Shown piece after piece: positions 19,805 to 30,487 of a stretch of DNA of 64,000 nucleotides. The position numbers and the translations under genes were made by a program. Each line of letters starts with the position of its first letter. The first letter of the stretch is position 1. The notes below the pieces were generated by a model. The model was given only the letters and a program-made list of their open reading frames with translations, made no database searches and was not told where the DNA came from. Source of the stretch: an uncultured Pelagibacteraceae bacterium (GTDB lineage: Bacteria; Pseudomonadota; Alphaproteobacteria; Pelagibacterales; Pelagibacteraceae). The stretch is from assembly GCA_902586125.1 (NCBI GenBank), contig CACIGI010000002.1, forward strand, positions 24,520-88,519, in the 5' to 3' direction.

Positions 19805-21484
19805 CCATTTTTTCTCATTTGAGTTTAAATATTTATGAAGTTTTGTATAAATATCTAAATTATATTTCCAAAGGTAATTTTTTTCATCATTCGTTAATAA
19901 ATCGAAATTAATTAAATCTTTATCAATTGGAGCAAGTGTTAAATTTTTAAAGTACAGTTTATTTTTATTTTTTTTAACATAAATCAAATTTTCTATACGT
20001 ATTCCAAATTTATTTTTTTTATAATATCCTGGTTCATTGCTTAAAATCATCCCCTCACGTAACCTTATTTTATTAAATTTTGAGATACCTTGGGGGCCCT
20101 CATGCACATTTAAAAAAAAACCTACACCATGTCCAGTTCCATGTTGATAATCTAAGTTGATCTCTTTTAAAAATTTTCTTGCTCTAATATCTATCAAATT
20201 ACCAGAGGAATATTTATTTAAATTAGATTTTACAACTGCAATATGACCTTTTAATACTCGTGTGAAAATATTTTTTATATTCTTTTTGGGTTTTGAGAAA
20301 CAAATTGTTCTAGTCACATCTGTAGTACCATATCTATATTGCCCTCCAGAATCACATAAAAAAATATCTTTTTTTTTTATTTTTTTGGAATTTTTTTTTG
20401 TTGCTCTATAATGAACAATAGCTGCATTCCCCGCGGTACCAGCAATAGTATTAAAACTTGGATATAAATAATCTTTATTTTTTTTTCTAAAATTTTCTAA
20501 TTTATTTTGTGCATCAAACTCAGTAATCGTTTTTTTGTTTATATTTTTGATCCAGTAAATAAACTTTGTTAAAGCTACTCCATCAAAAATATGAGCATTT
20601 AACATATTTTTTATTTCTGTTTTATTCTTCAAAGATTTAAGTGAGTAAATTGGATCTTCAATACTTAAAACCTTGAATTTTTTTTTTAATATATTTTCAA
20701 AAAAAATTGAGCAAGTATTTTTATCAATAATAATTTTTTTACCTTTAAGATTTGAGATAAATTTATTGAAATTCTTTGGCTCAATTACCTGATCAGATTT
20801 TATTTTTTTTTCATTAATTAATTTTGAAACTTTATCTTTAGATGAAATCAAATAAAAACTTTTTTTATTGTTTATGATTAATTGACAATTAGGAATAGGA
20901 CTATTTGGATTGTCATGTCCCCTAATATTAAGAAGCCATGCTATATTTTCTGGTGCTGTAATAAATAAATAATCTGATTTGTTTTTATTTAAGTATTTTC
21001 TTATCTTCATAATTTTAGTTTTATAATTTTCACCAACTATTTTGTTTTTAAGAGAAAAAAAAGGTTTACTAGATTTAACTTTGTTTTTACGAATTTGATC
21101 AATTAAATTTGACTCAATGCTTTTGACTTTATTGTTTTTGTGAAAAAAATTCTTAATTTGTTTAGATGTAAAGATCTTTGGATCAAAACCTATTGATAGA
21201 TTTTGGAATAAATCGCAATTAATAATTTTATGCAAATCTACAATTTTAAAGCTTTTACCCACCTCTTTTTTGGCTTGAATTGTATATCTCCCATCAACAA
21301 ATAAATATTTCTTCTTTTTTAAAATGATTGAATAGCCAGCAGAGCCAGAAAAGTTTGTGATAGCTTTAAGTCTATCATTCGCAGAGTATTCTGAAAAAAA
21401 TTCATCATTTTTGGGAATAATATATCCATCTATATTATATCTATTAAATTTACTAATAAGAGTTTTTATTCGTTCAGTAATCAT
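19784..21484 (-). CDS. pepP: Xaa-Pro aminopeptidase (M24B family)
   Basis: 566 aa, the long form with two creatinase-like N-terminal domains and a C-terminal pita-bread metallopeptidase domain. The dimetal ligands lie in DSGGQYRYGTTDVTRT, the GTGHGVGFFLNVHEGP histidine, the LREGMILSNEPGYY glutamate and GIRIENL. It removes N-terminal residues before proline. It overlaps the ligA 3' end by 21 nt and its start overlaps the upstream helicase stop by 4 nt, so the two minus-strand genes are probably cotranscribed. Confidence 0.92.
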   Translation of the reverse strand: MITERIKTLISKFNRYNIDGYIIPKNDEFFSEYSANDRLKAITNFSGSAGYSIILKKKKYLFVDGRYTIQAKKEVGKSFKIVDLHKIINCDLFQNLSIGFDPKIFTSKQIKNFFHKNNKVKSIESNLIDQIRKNKVKSSKPFFSLKNKIVGENYKTKIMKIRKYLNKNKSDYLFITAPENIAWLLNIRGHDNPNSPIPNCQLIINNKKSFYLISSKDKVSKLINEKKIKSDQVIEPKNFNKFISNLKGKKIIIDKNTCSIFFENILKKKFKVLSIEDPIYSLKSLKNKTEIKNMLNAHIFDGVALTKFIYWIKNINKKTITEFDAQNKLENFRKKNKDYLYPSFNTIAGTAGNAAIVHYRATKKNSKKIKKKDIFLCDSGGQYRYGTTDVTRTICFSKPKKNIKNIFTRVLKGHIAVVKSNLNKYSSGNLIDIRARKFLKEINLDYQHGTGHGVGFFLNVHEGPQGISKFNKIRLREGMILSNEPGYYKKNKFGIRIENLIYVKKNKNKLYFKNLTLAPIDKDLINFDLLTNDEKNYLWKYNLDIYTKLHKYLNSNEKKWLATFIQ

Positions 21485-23514
21485 TTAATTCTTTTTTGAT
21501 ATCTCAACCATCCAGGACTATTAATACCACTCTCATCTTCAATATCTTGATTAAATTCAAATTCCTCTATCTCCTCTTTAGTTTCATCAAAAAAAGAATT
21601 TTTTTCTAAATATTTGTCTGGAAGTTCATCAATAAATCTCGAGGCCATGCTATCTATCCAATCACCTTGGTAAAATCTGTTCATCGAGAAAGATACCACT
21701 ACCTTTTTCTTAGCTCTAGTTAAACCTACATAAGCCAATCTCCTCTCTTCTTCCAATCCATTTTGACCTTTTTCTTCAATGGATTTTTGATGAGGAAAAA
21801 GTCCTTCCTCCCAACCAGGTAAAAAAACTACCTCAAATTCTAGACCTTTCGCAGCATGCATTGTCATCATATTAATCTTTTCACCTTCCCATTCTTGGTC
21901 AATTGACGTTGCAAGTGAAACATGATCTAAAAAACTTTCTAAATTATCAAATTCTTTCATCGCGCTTAATAATTCTTTTATATTTTCAAGTCTATTTTCA
22001 TTTTCTAAATCTTTTTTATTTTTAAGCATTGCTGAATATCCAGACTCATCAAGAATAGTTTGTAATAATTTAACATGACCCTTTTTTTTTATTGTTAGAT
22101 CATTTCTCCATTTTGAAATTAAATCTAAAAAAGAAATTAAACCTATTTTAGCTTTAGGTTTAATTAAGTTTTCTTCTATCATTTTTCTAGAAGATATCTC
22201 TAAACAATCTTTTTGCTTTTTTGCAAATTCATGAATACTTTTTAGCGTGCTATCACCAATCGAGCGCTTTGGATTGTTAACAATTCTCTCAAAAGCCAGA
22301 TCATCTTTTTCTTGATACACTAATCTTAAATATGCAACACAATCTTTTATTTCAGCTCTCTCATAAAATTTTATTCCTCCTAAAATTCTGTAAGGTAGTC
22401 CAATTTTTAAAAATCTTTCCTCAAATTCTCTAGTTTGAAATATCGCCCTTACAAGAATGGTAATATTATTATATGAGTAATCTTTCTTTATTTTCTCAAT
22501 TTCATCTGAAATTCCAATAGCCTCGTCTTTTCCATTTTTATAACAATTTAATTTGACTAATTCACCCTCGTTTAAAGTTGTCTTTAATGTTTTGCCAACT
22601 CTATTTTTATTATTTGCTATTAAGTTTGATGCAACAGCTAGAATATTTTCAGTAGATCTATAATTTTCCTCTAGTCTAATTACTTTTGTATTTTCATAAA
22701 CTTGGTCAAATTCTAAAAAATTTTTTATTTCTGCGCCCCTCCAACTATAAATTGATTGATCATCATCTCCTACACAACAGATATTTTTATTTTTTTCTGA
22801 TAATAATCTAAGCCATTTACTTTGTATAAAATTTGTATCTTGATATTCATCAACTAGAATATATTTAAAATTTCTTGAGTAAATTTCTCTTAAATCTTTA
22901 TTTTTTTCTAGGATCTTGACTGCATGAAGAATTAAATCACCAAAGTCACAAGAGTTTAAATCAATCAATTTCTGTTGATAAATTTTATAAATTGGCAAAA
23001 TAGTTTTTTCGTAAATATCCTTTTGATTGATTATTACCTCATTTGGATAAAATCCTTTATTTTTCCACTTATCAATTATTGCAAGAATATATCTTGGAGC
23101 TAATTGTTTAATATCAATATTTTCTGCTTTACATATGTTTTTTATTAGCCTTGTTTGGTCATCAGTATCTATTATTGTAAAATTTGAATTAAGATTAACT
23201 GCTGGAGCGTGTTTTCTTAAGAGTTTTGCGCAAATAGAATGAAAAGTTCCAAGCCATGATAACCCAGTCGCTGAAGAGCCTAAAATTTTGCTTACTCTAG
23301 TTTGCATTTCTTTGGCTGCTTTATTAGTGAATGTTACTGCTAGTATTTGATTAGGATAAGCTTTTTTTTCTTTAATTATATTTGCTATCCTTGATGTAAG
23401 TACTTTAGTTTTTCCAGAACCAGCACCAGCCACGATTAAAAGAGGTCCATCAAGATGCGTGACAGCCTCTTTTTGAGCATTATTAAGATTTTTTAAATAT
23501 TCAGAGTTTAACAT
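21481..23514 (-). CDS. uvrD: ATP-dependent DNA helicase, UvrD/PcrA type
   Basis: 677 aa superfamily 1A helicase. Walker A AGAGSGKTKVLTSR (motif I), TFTNKAAKEM (Ia), VDEYQDTN (II), GDDDQSIYSWRGA (III), ENYRS (IV), MTMHAAKGLEFE (V) and VGLTRAKKK (VI) are all there. UvrD/PcrA unwinds DNA in mismatch and excision repair. The C-terminal domain after about residue 640 is shorter than in E. coli UvrD. Confidence 0.93.
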   Translation of the reverse strand: MLNSEYLKNLNNAQKEAVTHLDGPLLIVAGAGSGKTKVLTSRIANIIKEKKAYPNQILAVTFTNKAAKEMQTRVSKILGSSATGLSWLGTFHSICAKLLRKHAPAVNLNSNFTIIDTDDQTRLIKNICKAENIDIKQLAPRYILAIIDKWKNKGFYPNEVIINQKDIYEKTILPIYKIYQQKLIDLNSCDFGDLILHAVKILEKNKDLREIYSRNFKYILVDEYQDTNFIQSKWLRLLSEKNKNICCVGDDDQSIYSWRGAEIKNFLEFDQVYENTKVIRLEENYRSTENILAVASNLIANNKNRVGKTLKTTLNEGELVKLNCYKNGKDEAIGISDEIEKIKKDYSYNNITILVRAIFQTREFEERFLKIGLPYRILGGIKFYERAEIKDCVAYLRLVYQEKDDLAFERIVNNPKRSIGDSTLKSIHEFAKKQKDCLEISSRKMIEENLIKPKAKIGLISFLDLISKWRNDLTIKKKGHVKLLQTILDESGYSAMLKNKKDLENENRLENIKELLSAMKEFDNLESFLDHVSLATSIDQEWEGEKINMMTMHAAKGLEFEVVFLPGWEEGLFPHQKSIEEKGQNGLEEERRLAYVGLTRAKKKVVVSFSMNRFYQGDWIDSMASRFIDELPDKYLEKNSFFDETKEEIEEFEFNQDIEDESGINSPGWLRYQKRIK

Positions 23515-23548
23515 TTTTTATTTTAAATTATAACTTGTCTCAATTTAT

Positions 23549-25036
23549 ATGAGAAAACAAAATTTATTATCAAAAAAAATTAGTAAACAAATTTTATCTA
23601 TAAATAATTTATTAGAGAGTTATTTCAATAGTTTAAGACGCTTCATATTAGACACAAAAAGATTAAGATTTGATAAGAATAATAAAGTATTTTTTGTAAT
23701 AGTTTCAATTATATTTTTGACACTTGTGTATTTTCTAATACCTACTGCTTATAATAAAGAATTGATTCAAAAAGAAATAAAGAATCAAGTTCTTCAAAAA
23801 TATAATATAAGTATAAAATTTGATAATGAAATACGATATAATTTTTTTCCAAAACCACATTTTAGTTCAAAAAATTTATTTATATATAATGATAAAAAAA
23901 AAATTGGTGAAGTAAAAAATTTTAAAATTTTTATTGATTTTAAAAATTTTTTTAACTTTAATGAAATTCAAACAGAAAATGTAATTTTTGATAAAGCTGA
24001 TTTTAATTTTAAAAAATCCGACTTAAGTTTTTTTACAGATCTCTTAAAAACAGAGCCAAATAGAAATGTAATAAAAATTAAAAGGAGTAATCTTTTTTTT
24101 ACTAATAGTGATGATGAAGTTTTATTTATTAATCAAATAAATGACAGTAATTTTTATTACGATCTTAAAAATTTGAAAAATGCCTTAGTTTTAAAAGGTA
24201 AAGTTTTTAATGTTCCATATAAATTAATCATAGGAAATGATAAGTTAAACGAAATTTTAGATTTTGAATTCACTTCTAAAAAACTCGTTTTAAAGATTGA
24301 AAATGAAACTGATTATAAAAAAGAAAATGATACCGGTAATCTAAAAATAAGCTTTAAAAATAAAAATAATATTTTTGGGTATCAGATTAATAAGAATTCT
24401 TTAGATATTACTTCAGATGATAATAATAAGATATTTAGAGGTTTAATAGAATTTAAGCCATTTTATTTAGTTTCAAATTTTAAATATCAAACTTTTCGAA
24501 TAAAAGATCTTTTATATAATCCTTTTTTCATTGAAATTTTAAAATCTCAAATTTTAGATAATAAAAATCTTAACGCTATAGTAAATTTTGATGTTAAGAA
24601 TGTTTATGGTTTTGATAGATTTTCAGATTTATCATTAAAATTGAAAATAGAGGAAGGAAATTATAATTTTTCTAACTCTAATATAATTTGGAAAGAAAAT
24701 GTAAATGTAAGTTTTTCTGATGCATTTTTAAATTTTGACAAAGAAAAAATTAATTTTAATGGAAGAACTTCATTTGATGTTAAAAATCAGGACGAGTTTT
24801 TTAAATTTTTTCAAATAAAAAAAGATTTAAGAAAAAATATAGGAAAAATAGAATTAGACTTTAATTATGATTTTAATGAGGAGAAAATTACTTTTGACAA
24901 TTTAAGAATTGACAATAAGTCCAATAAAAAGATAGAAGAAATTATCTCAAATTTTAATTCAAATAGTAAAAAATTTTTTAATAAAATTACTTTTAAAAAT
25001 TTTGTAAATGATATTTTAGCAGCTTATTTTGGATAA
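23549..25036 (+). CDS. AsmA-like envelope protein
   Basis: 495 aa. A membrane segment at about residues 48-68 is preceded by a basic cytoplasmic tail. The periplasmic part starts with [20 protein letters not shown], the kind of beta-rich opening seen in AsmA, where a phrase like PHPSLTLKN recurs. The rest alternates hydrophobic and polar residues, rich in Asn, Phe and Lys, consistent with a repeating beta-groove fold. AsmA-type proteins are linked to lipid transport between the membranes. The match is by topology and short motifs only. The 3' end overlaps convergent fumC by 13 nt. Confidence 0.6.
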   Translation: MRKQNLLSKKISKQILSINNLLESYFNSLRRFILDTKRLRFDKNNKVFFVIVSIIFLTLVYFLIPTAYNKELIQKEIKNQVLQKYNISIKFDNEIRYNFFPKPHFSSKNLFIYNDKKKIGEVKNFKIFIDFKNFFNFNEIQTENVIFDKADFNFKKSDLSFFTDLLKTEPNRNVIKIKRSNLFFTNSDDEVLFINQINDSNFYYDLKNLKNALVLKGKVFNVPYKLIIGNDKLNEILDFEFTSKKLVLKIENETDYKKENDTGNLKISFKNKNNIFGYQINKNSLDITSDDNNKIFRGLIEFKPFYLVSNFKYQTFRIKDLLYNPFFIEILKSQILDNKNLNAIVNFDVKNVYGFDRFSDLSLKLKIEEGNYNFSNSNIIWKENVNVSFSDAFLNFDKEKINFNGRTSFDVKNQDEFFKFFQIKKDLRKNIGKIELDFNYDFNEEKITFDNLRIDNKSNKKIEEIISNFNSNSKKFFNKITFKNFVNDILAAYFG

Positions 25037-26412
25037 ATCATTTTTTTGGGATTTACAATTCTGTTAAAATCCCTTTCATTTATTAATTTTGTTTTTAAAG
25101 CCTCCTCTTTTAGTGTTGTGCCTTTTTTAAGCGCTGTCTTAGCTATTTTGGCAGAGTTATCGTATCCAATATGAGGAGCTAGTGCAGTAACTAGCATTAA
25201 TGAGTTGTCTAAAAATTTTTTAATTTTTACTTTATCTGCTTTAATTCCTTTAACGCAATATAGAGCGAAATTATTGGTGCTATCTGCAAGAAGATCAATA
25301 GATTGTAAAATGTTGTGAGCAATTAATGGTTTAAAAACATTAAGTTCAAAATGTCCATGTGAACCTGCCATTGTTATTCCATTATGATTACCAATCACTT
25401 TTACACAAACCATTGTCACTGCTTCTGATTGTGTTGGATTTACTTTTCCAGGCATAATCGATGAACCTGGTTCATTTGCAGGTAAAATTATTTCACCATA
25501 TCCAGCTCTGGGTCCTGACCCTAAAAATCTTATATCATTAGCAATTTTCATTAAACTAACAGCAGTGGTATTTAAGGTTCCAGAAAAATTTACAATTTCA
25601 TCGTGAGCTGCCAACGCAGCAAATTTATTCTTAGTTGGTTTAAAAGGTAGTTTTGTTATTTTTTTTATTTCGTTTATTACTTTTTTATCAAAACCTTTTT
25701 TACTATTAATTCCTGTGCCAACTGCAGTACCACCTTGAGCTAAATAATAAATTTCATTTAAAGCATTTTTAATTCTTACAATACAATCCTCTAATTGAGA
25801 TTGATATCCTGAAAACTCTTGTCCTAACGATAAAGGAGTTGCATCCTGAAGATGAGTTCTTCCAACTTTTATAATATTTTTAAATTGAGAAACTTTTTTT
25901 TTCAATTCTTTGTTTAAAAGTTCAAGGGATGGTAGCAATTTTTTTTTAGTTTCCATAGCTATAGCTATATGCATTGCTGTAGGAAATACATCATTGGTAG
26001 ATTGAGATTTATTTACATGGTCATTTGGATGAACTGGTTTTTTTGTACCTTTTCTTCCACCTAAAATTTCTATTGCTCTATTTGCAATTACTTCATTTAC
26101 ATTCATGTTAGTTTGAGTGCCAGAGCCAGTTTGCCAGACTTTTAGTGGAAAATGTTCGTCTAATTTACTACTGATTACCTCATTAGATGCTTTTACAATT
26201 GCATTAGAAATTTTTGGTGCAATCTGTTTTTCTTTTTTATGAACTATAGCGGCAGCTTTTTTAATTATTGCAATAGATTTTATTAAAACTGGTCTAACTA
26301 GAAATTCTCCAATATCAAAATATTTTTTTGATCTTTGAGTTGATGCTCCCCAATATTTATCATTAGGAACATTAATTGTTCCAATACTATCGAATTCTTT
26401 TCTTAATTTCAT
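25024..26412 (-). CDS. fumC: Class II fumarate hydratase
   Basis: 462 aa, standard size. The superfamily signature [13 protein letters not shown], the N-terminal [18 protein letters not shown] and [13 protein letters not shown] identify the iron-free class II fumarase. It hydrates fumarate to malate in the TCA cycle. It belongs to a single-gene unit on the minus strand, convergent with the AsmA-like gene. Confidence 0.96.
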   Translation of the reverse strand: MKLRKEFDSIGTINVPNDKYWGASTQRSKKYFDIGEFLVRPVLIKSIAIIKKAAAIVHKKEKQIAPKISNAIVKASNEVISSKLDEHFPLKVWQTGSGTQTNMNVNEVIANRAIEILGGRKGTKKPVHPNDHVNKSQSTNDVFPTAMHIAIAMETKKKLLPSLELLNKELKKKVSQFKNIIKVGRTHLQDATPLSLGQEFSGYQSQLEDCIVRIKNALNEIYYLAQGGTAVGTGINSKKGFDKKVINEIKKITKLPFKPTKNKFAALAAHDEIVNFSGTLNTTAVSLMKIANDIRFLGSGPRAGYGEIILPANEPGSSIMPGKVNPTQSEAVTMVCVKVIGNHNGITMAGSHGHFELNVFKPLIAHNILQSIDLLADSTNNFALYCVKGIKADKVKIKKFLDNSLMLVTALAPHIGYDNSAKIAKTALKKGTTLKEEALKTKLINERDFNRIVNPKKMIYPK

Positions 26413-26478
26413 TGATTAATAGACAAATCTTAAATTACTATAAATATACATTAATTTTATAAAACTTACAGGAGCATT

Positions 26479-26850
26479 ATGTCAAATTTTAGCAAGGTTG
26501 GAATTTTTATGAAAACCTTTGGTCAAGAGGTTAAAAATAAACCTTCATTTAGCACAGAGAAAATCAATAAATTACGATTAGATCTAATAAAAGAGGAATT
26601 GAGCGAGCTCACAGATGCAATGAATAATAAGGATTTATTAGAGGTTGCTGATGCTCTAACAGATATCTTGTATGTTACATATGGAGCAGGGCACGCTTTT
26701 GGAATTGATTTAGATAAGTGTTTTGATGAAGTTCAAAATTCTAATATGAGCAAGTTAGACGAGGATGGAAAACCAATTTATAATGAACATGGCAAAGTAA
26801 TGAAAGGTCCAAATTATTTTAAACCAGATCTCTCAAAATTTGTTAATTAA
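26479..26850 (+). CDS. MazG/HisE-like nucleotide pyrophosphohydrolase
   Basis: 123 aa all-alpha NTP pyrophosphatase fold. The metal-binding pattern EEL-SE followed by EVADALTDILYVTYG and FDEVQNSNMSKL matches the MazG/phosphoribosyl-ATP pyrophosphatase superfamily (ExxE, ExxD). The C-terminal KVMKGPNYFKPDL is typical of the small stand-alone branch. The substrate is not known; a house-cleaning role on unusual nucleotides is inference. The start has a good GGAG Shine-Dalgarno sequence at 26471-26474. Confidence 0.8.
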   Translation: MSNFSKVGIFMKTFGQEVKNKPSFSTEKINKLRLDLIKEELSELTDAMNNKDLLEVADALTDILYVTYGAGHAFGIDLDKCFDEVQNSNMSKLDEDGKPIYNEHGKVMKGPNYFKPDLSKFVN

Positions 26851-27680
26851 ATTTCTAATTTAAAATCAATCGCTGGTGCACTATGAGTTATGCCGCCAAC
26901 AGAAATTCTATCTACACCAGTTTTTGCGATCGTTTTTACTTTTTTGAGATTTATATTTCCTGAAGCTTCAGTTTGATAATATTTTTTTGCAAGTTTAACT
27001 CCTAATTTTAAATTTTTAATACTCATATTATCAAATAAAACACGATCAAATTTTAATCCGATTATTTTCTTCAGTTGTTTAATTGTGTCTACTTCCACAG
27101 TTATTTTCTTTCGTTTTTTATTTTTTATTGCCAAACTTACCATTTCTCTTATTTTTGAATTGGCAATATGATTGTCTTTTATCAAAAATTCATCACTTAA
27201 GTTAAATCTATGGTTGGTTCCTCCACCTAACTTTACAGCATATTTTTGTATAACCCTTAGATTAGGTATAGTCTTTCTAGTGCAACAGATTTTACATTTT
27301 TTTCCTGCCAATTTTACAAATTGATTTGTTTTTGTGGCTATACCCGAAATATGAGATAAAAAATTTAGCGCAACTCTTTCTGCTATCAAAATATTTTTTT
27401 TATTTCCTCTAATAATTGCAATTGTTGAATTTCTTTTAACAAAAGATCCATCTTTCGTTTTTACAATAAATTTAATTTTTTTATCAATAAGTGAAAAAGT
27501 ATATTTTACAAATAGTAACCCACCAATAACAGCGTTTTGGTTAGATATTAATTTTGCTTCTATGATTTTATTATTTTTGATTAAATCAGAAGTAATATCG
27601 CCTGATGGATATAAATCTTCATTAAGTGCAAGTTTAACATTACTTTTAATAAAATTTTCGCTAAGTTTTATTTGAGACAC
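26847..27680 (-). CDS. nadC: Quinolinate phosphoribosyltransferase
   Basis: 277 aa. ATDSLIK-type opening (GDITSDLI), the CTRKTIPNLR active-site segment, KLGGGTNHRFNLSDEFLIKDNH (22 residues; key residues H and the two lysines) and the VEVDTIKQL and ASGNINL regions identify NadC, which makes nicotinate mononucleotide from quinolinate. It lies 5 nt after nadA in the same direction, so the two form a NAD synthesis operon. No nadB is next to them. Its 3' end overlaps the MazG-like gene by 4 nt. Confidence 0.95.
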   Translation of the reverse strand: MSQIKLSENFIKSNVKLALNEDLYPSGDITSDLIKNNKIIEAKLISNQNAVIGGLLFVKYTFSLIDKKIKFIVKTKDGSFVKRNSTIAIIRGNKKNILIAERVALNFLSHISGIATKTNQFVKLAGKKCKICCTRKTIPNLRVIQKYAVKLGGGTNHRFNLSDEFLIKDNHIANSKIREMVSLAIKNKKRKKITVEVDTIKQLKKIIGLKFDRVLFDNMSIKNLKLGVKLAKKYYQTEASGNINLKKVKTIAKTGVDRISVGGITHSAPAIDFKLEI

Positions 27681-27685
27681 AAAAG

Positions 27686-28675
27686 TTATCTGCCGATAGC
27701 AACCATTTTTTCTACAGACATTCTTGCTTTATTGATTGTTTCTTGATCCATAATAATTTCACCAGTTTCGTTCTCTAAACAATCTAATATTTTTGGTAAG
27801 GTTATCTTTTTCATATGAGGACACATGTTGCATGGTCTAACGAATTCTACATTTGGATTTTCGACTTGAATATTGTCACTCATTGAACATTCAGTAACCA
27901 TCATTACTTTTTTAGGCTGATTATCTTTAACATAATTTATCATTCCTGAAGTTGACCCAGCAAAATCACTTGCTTTGATTACATCTGGTGGACACTCAGG
28001 ATGAGCTATGATTTTTATCCCTGGGTTACTCTTTCTAATGTTTTGAATTTCTTTTTCATTGAATTGATCATGCACAATACAAATTCCTTTCCAAGAAATG
28101 ATCTCAACATCTGTTTGAGAGGCAACATATTTTGCAAGGTAATCATCTGGTAGAAAAATTACTTTCTTAACTCCTAAAGATTTTACAATCTTTACAGCAT
28201 TTGCAGATGTACAACACACATCTGTTTCAGCTTTAACATCCGCAGAAGTATTGACATAAGAAACTACTGGAACACCAGGATATTTTTCTTTTAATAATCT
28301 TACATCTTTTCCTGTGATTGAAGATGAAAGAGAACAACCTGCTTTCATATCAGGTAGTAAGACTTTTTTATTTGGACTCATTAGTTTTGCAGTTTCAGCC
28401 ATGAAATGCACACCAGCCATAACAATTATATCTGCTGAAGTTTTTGAAGCTTCTACAGCAAGAGCTAGAGAGTCTGCTGAGAAATCTGCAATACCATGAT
28501 AAATTTCTGGGGTTTGATAATTGTGAGCTAAAATTACTGCGTTCTTTTCTTTTTTAAGTTTATTGATTTTATGTATATAAGGAGCATGCACTGACCATTC
28601 AATTTCTGGCATAACCTTTGAGATCTTTTTATAAATTGGATCAGTTGCTTGTTTTACTTCCTGATTAAATTCCAT
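27686..28675 (-). CDS. nadA: Quinolinate synthase A
   Basis: 329 aa [4Fe-4S] enzyme that condenses iminoaspartate with dihydroxyacetone phosphate. Cluster ligands lie in DMKAGCSLS, the central CCTSAN area and CNMCPHMKKITL. NAVILAHNYQTPEIYH and IAHPECPPDV are further signatures. It is the first gene of the nadA-nadC pair. Confidence 0.96.
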   Translation of the reverse strand: MEFNQEVKQATDPIYKKISKVMPEIEWSVHAPYIHKINKLKKEKNAVILAHNYQTPEIYHGIADFSADSLALAVEASKTSADIIVMAGVHFMAETAKLMSPNKKVLLPDMKAGCSLSSSITGKDVRLLKEKYPGVPVVSYVNTSADVKAETDVCCTSANAVKIVKSLGVKKVIFLPDDYLAKYVASQTDVEIISWKGICIVHDQFNEKEIQNIRKSNPGIKIIAHPECPPDVIKASDFAGSTSGMINYVKDNQPKKVMMVTECSMSDNIQVENPNVEFVRPCNMCPHMKKITLPKILDCLENETGEIIMDQETINKARMSVEKMVAIGR

Positions 28676-28692
28676 AATAAAAATTTATCAAT

Positions 28693-28719
28693 TTGAAACC
28701 TACTTGTCATTGATTTAAT
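28693..28719 (+). promoter_or_regulatory. Possible tRNA-Leu promoter
   Basis: TTGAAA at 28693-28698 and TTTAAT at 28714-28719 resemble -35 and -10 boxes, though the 15-nt spacer is short. Transcription would begin just before the tRNA at 28733. Weak evidence. Confidence 0.3.
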
Positions 28720-28732
28720 GTGGGGCAAATTT

Positions 28733-28818
28733 GCGGCTATGCTGAAATTGGTAGACAGGCACGGTTGAGGGCCGTGTGGACTTAGTCCATGAGAGTTCGA
28801 GTCTCTCTAGCCGCACCA
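28733..28818 (+). tRNA. tRNA-Leu (anticodon GAG)
   Basis: 86 nt including an encoded CCA end. Acceptor stem GCGGCTA (28733-28739) pairs with TAGCCGC (28808-28814), followed by discriminator A and CCA. The anticodon stem CACGG/CCGTG encloses the loop TTGAGGG, giving anticodon GAG. There is a long variable arm (class II, as expected for Leu) and the T arm GAGAG-TTCGAGT-CTCTC. Confidence 0.97.
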
Positions 28819-28830
28819 AAAAATATTTAT

Positions 28831-29532
28831 TTAAAAGGATATTCTGTAATCAATTCTGTAGTGCGTTATGTCAAAATCAGCATCGTAACCATTTTCCATA
28901 CTTCTAATTTGATCATTTTCACATTCAAGAAGTAACCTTTCAATAGAGAAACCATAACCTTTTAGAAATCCTGAATTTACAAAAAAACCCAAATTTGGAG
29001 TTACACCTAAACATCTTACATATGTGTGTGGCCCACCCTCACCATATCTTGGACCATCATATTGAGTGTCTGATTGTTTACCTAAAAAATAGGTAGCATT
29101 TAAATTTGCATATGGTGTTAGATTAGAAATTTCTTTAAATCTATAACTTGGACCCAAATCAAAAATTAAACCATAAAAATATATATCTGGAAAAGAAGAA
29201 TTATATCCACCATCGAATGTGATAGTTGTGTCAGTGGTACTATGTTTTACTAATGATACTCCTGAATTTAGATAAAGATTGTCTTTTAGATTTTTATTAT
29301 AATCAATATTTAATGAGATATTAGTGTTTAAACTATCGTCATCTAAAACTAAACCTTTAATGTTAGTACCTGGATTACCAGTTACAGGAGTGTGTAAGCC
29401 ACTAACATTTTCCATTATACCTTTACCCAGCGCTATACCTAAAGAGATTTCATCATCAGCAATACTGACATTTTTAGAAAATAGTAAATAGATTAAAATA
29501 AAAATTTTATAAAAGATAATTTTTGATTTCAT
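28831..29532 (-). CDS. Small outer-membrane beta-barrel-like protein
   Basis: 233 aa. A signal peptide (about residues 1-25, cleavage likely after NVSIA) is followed by alternating beta-type strands rich in Tyr, Gly and Asn, and the protein ends in a Tyr/Phe pattern with a terminal Phe (YRIDYRISF), the usual signal for BAM-dependent insertion. I infer an eight-stranded OmpA/OmpW-like barrel. No specific family or ligand can be named from sequence alone. Its stop lies 12 nt from the tRNA on the other strand. Confidence 0.65.
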   Translation of the reverse strand: MKSKIIFYKIFILIYLLFSKNVSIADDEISLGIALGKGIMENVSGLHTPVTGNPGTNIKGLVLDDDSLNTNISLNIDYNKNLKDNLYLNSGVSLVKHSTTDTTITFDGGYNSSFPDIYFYGLIFDLGPSYRFKEISNLTPYANLNATYFLGKQSDTQYDGPRYGEGGPHTYVRCLGVTPNLGFFVNSGFLKGYGFSIERLLLECENDQIRSMENGYDADFDITHYRIDYRISF

Positions 29533-29550
29533 TAGGGTATCCTTAGCAAA

Positions 29551-30444
29551 CTAAAAATGTATTTCAAGCCAATCTGGGATTAATACTTTTATTGACCCAT
29601 TTTTACATTTAAAAATTTTATTTTTATTGAAGTTTTTGTCTAAGAATTTAATTAAAGCAAAGGGATAATCACCATTAATTAAAACTTTTCCAATTTCAGA
29701 GTCATTAGCAAAAATTGCATCATTCTCATTCAATTTTCCATCGATAATCTCTATTGGTAATAGTCTTTTTGAAAGTTTATTTTTTAATTTAATTCTTGCA
29801 GTGTTTTCTTGACCTACATAGCAACCTTTTTTAAAGTCAATGCCATTCAATTCTTCGTAATTACACTCAATACCAAATAATCTATTTTTTAATTTATTTA
29901 AATTTTTAGGTACAATTCCTAGCTTATAACTTTTGATATGATAATTATTTATTTTAGAGTCCTTTAAATCGAGTTTCTTTAAAGATAAATATAGCTTCTC
30001 TAAATTGATGATAAGTCTAGCACCCAAAAGTTTATTTCTTGGATCTAAAAATATTGGGTCTTCCCTGTATTTAAAAGTGAATCCCAACATATCTTTTGAA
30101 CCTTTAATCGATAAATATTTTTCATATCCGAAGCAAGCAACCACAAATTCGTTACTTAAATTTAGAATTTCTACTTTTGATCTTATTTTATAAAGATTTA
30201 GTTGTTTAAAAATTTCCTCAGATTGTGATTTTTCGCAATCAATAAAGTAACCCGATTTATGTTTGACAACCATAAATTCATAGAGAAATTTACCTTGAGG
30301 GGTAAATAATGATGCAAAACAACTTGAATTATCTGTGACCTTATTAATATCGTTACTGATAAGATTTTGTAAAAAATCTTTCGCATCAGTGCCATTTATA
30401 TAAAGTATGGCTCTATCATCTAATATATAAACATCATTATTCAT
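29551..30444 (-). CDS. ygfZ: Folate-binding protein YgfZ (Fe-S cluster assembly/repair)
   Basis: 297 aa GcvT-like fold. The diagnostic motif KGCYVGQE is present, as is the opening RAILYINGTDAKDFLQNLISND. YgfZ uses folate in maturation or repair of some iron-sulfur enzymes. It is 18 nt upstream of the barrel gene on the same strand, so they may share a transcript; I see no functional link. Confidence 0.9.
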   Translation of the reverse strand: MNNDVYILDDRAILYINGTDAKDFLQNLISNDINKVTDNSSCFASLFTPQGKFLYEFMVVKHKSGYFIDCEKSQSEEIFKQLNLYKIRSKVEILNLSNEFVVACFGYEKYLSIKGSKDMLGFTFKYREDPIFLDPRNKLLGARLIINLEKLYLSLKKLDLKDSKINNYHIKSYKLGIVPKNLNKLKNRLFGIECNYEELNGIDFKKGCYVGQENTARIKLKNKLSKRLLPIEIIDGKLNENDAIFANDSEIGKVLINGDYPFALIKFLDKNFNKNKIFKCKNGSIKVLIPDWLEIHF

Positions 30445-30487
30445 ATTTGATTAGTATTTAATTTTAATATAATTACTTTTTTCACAA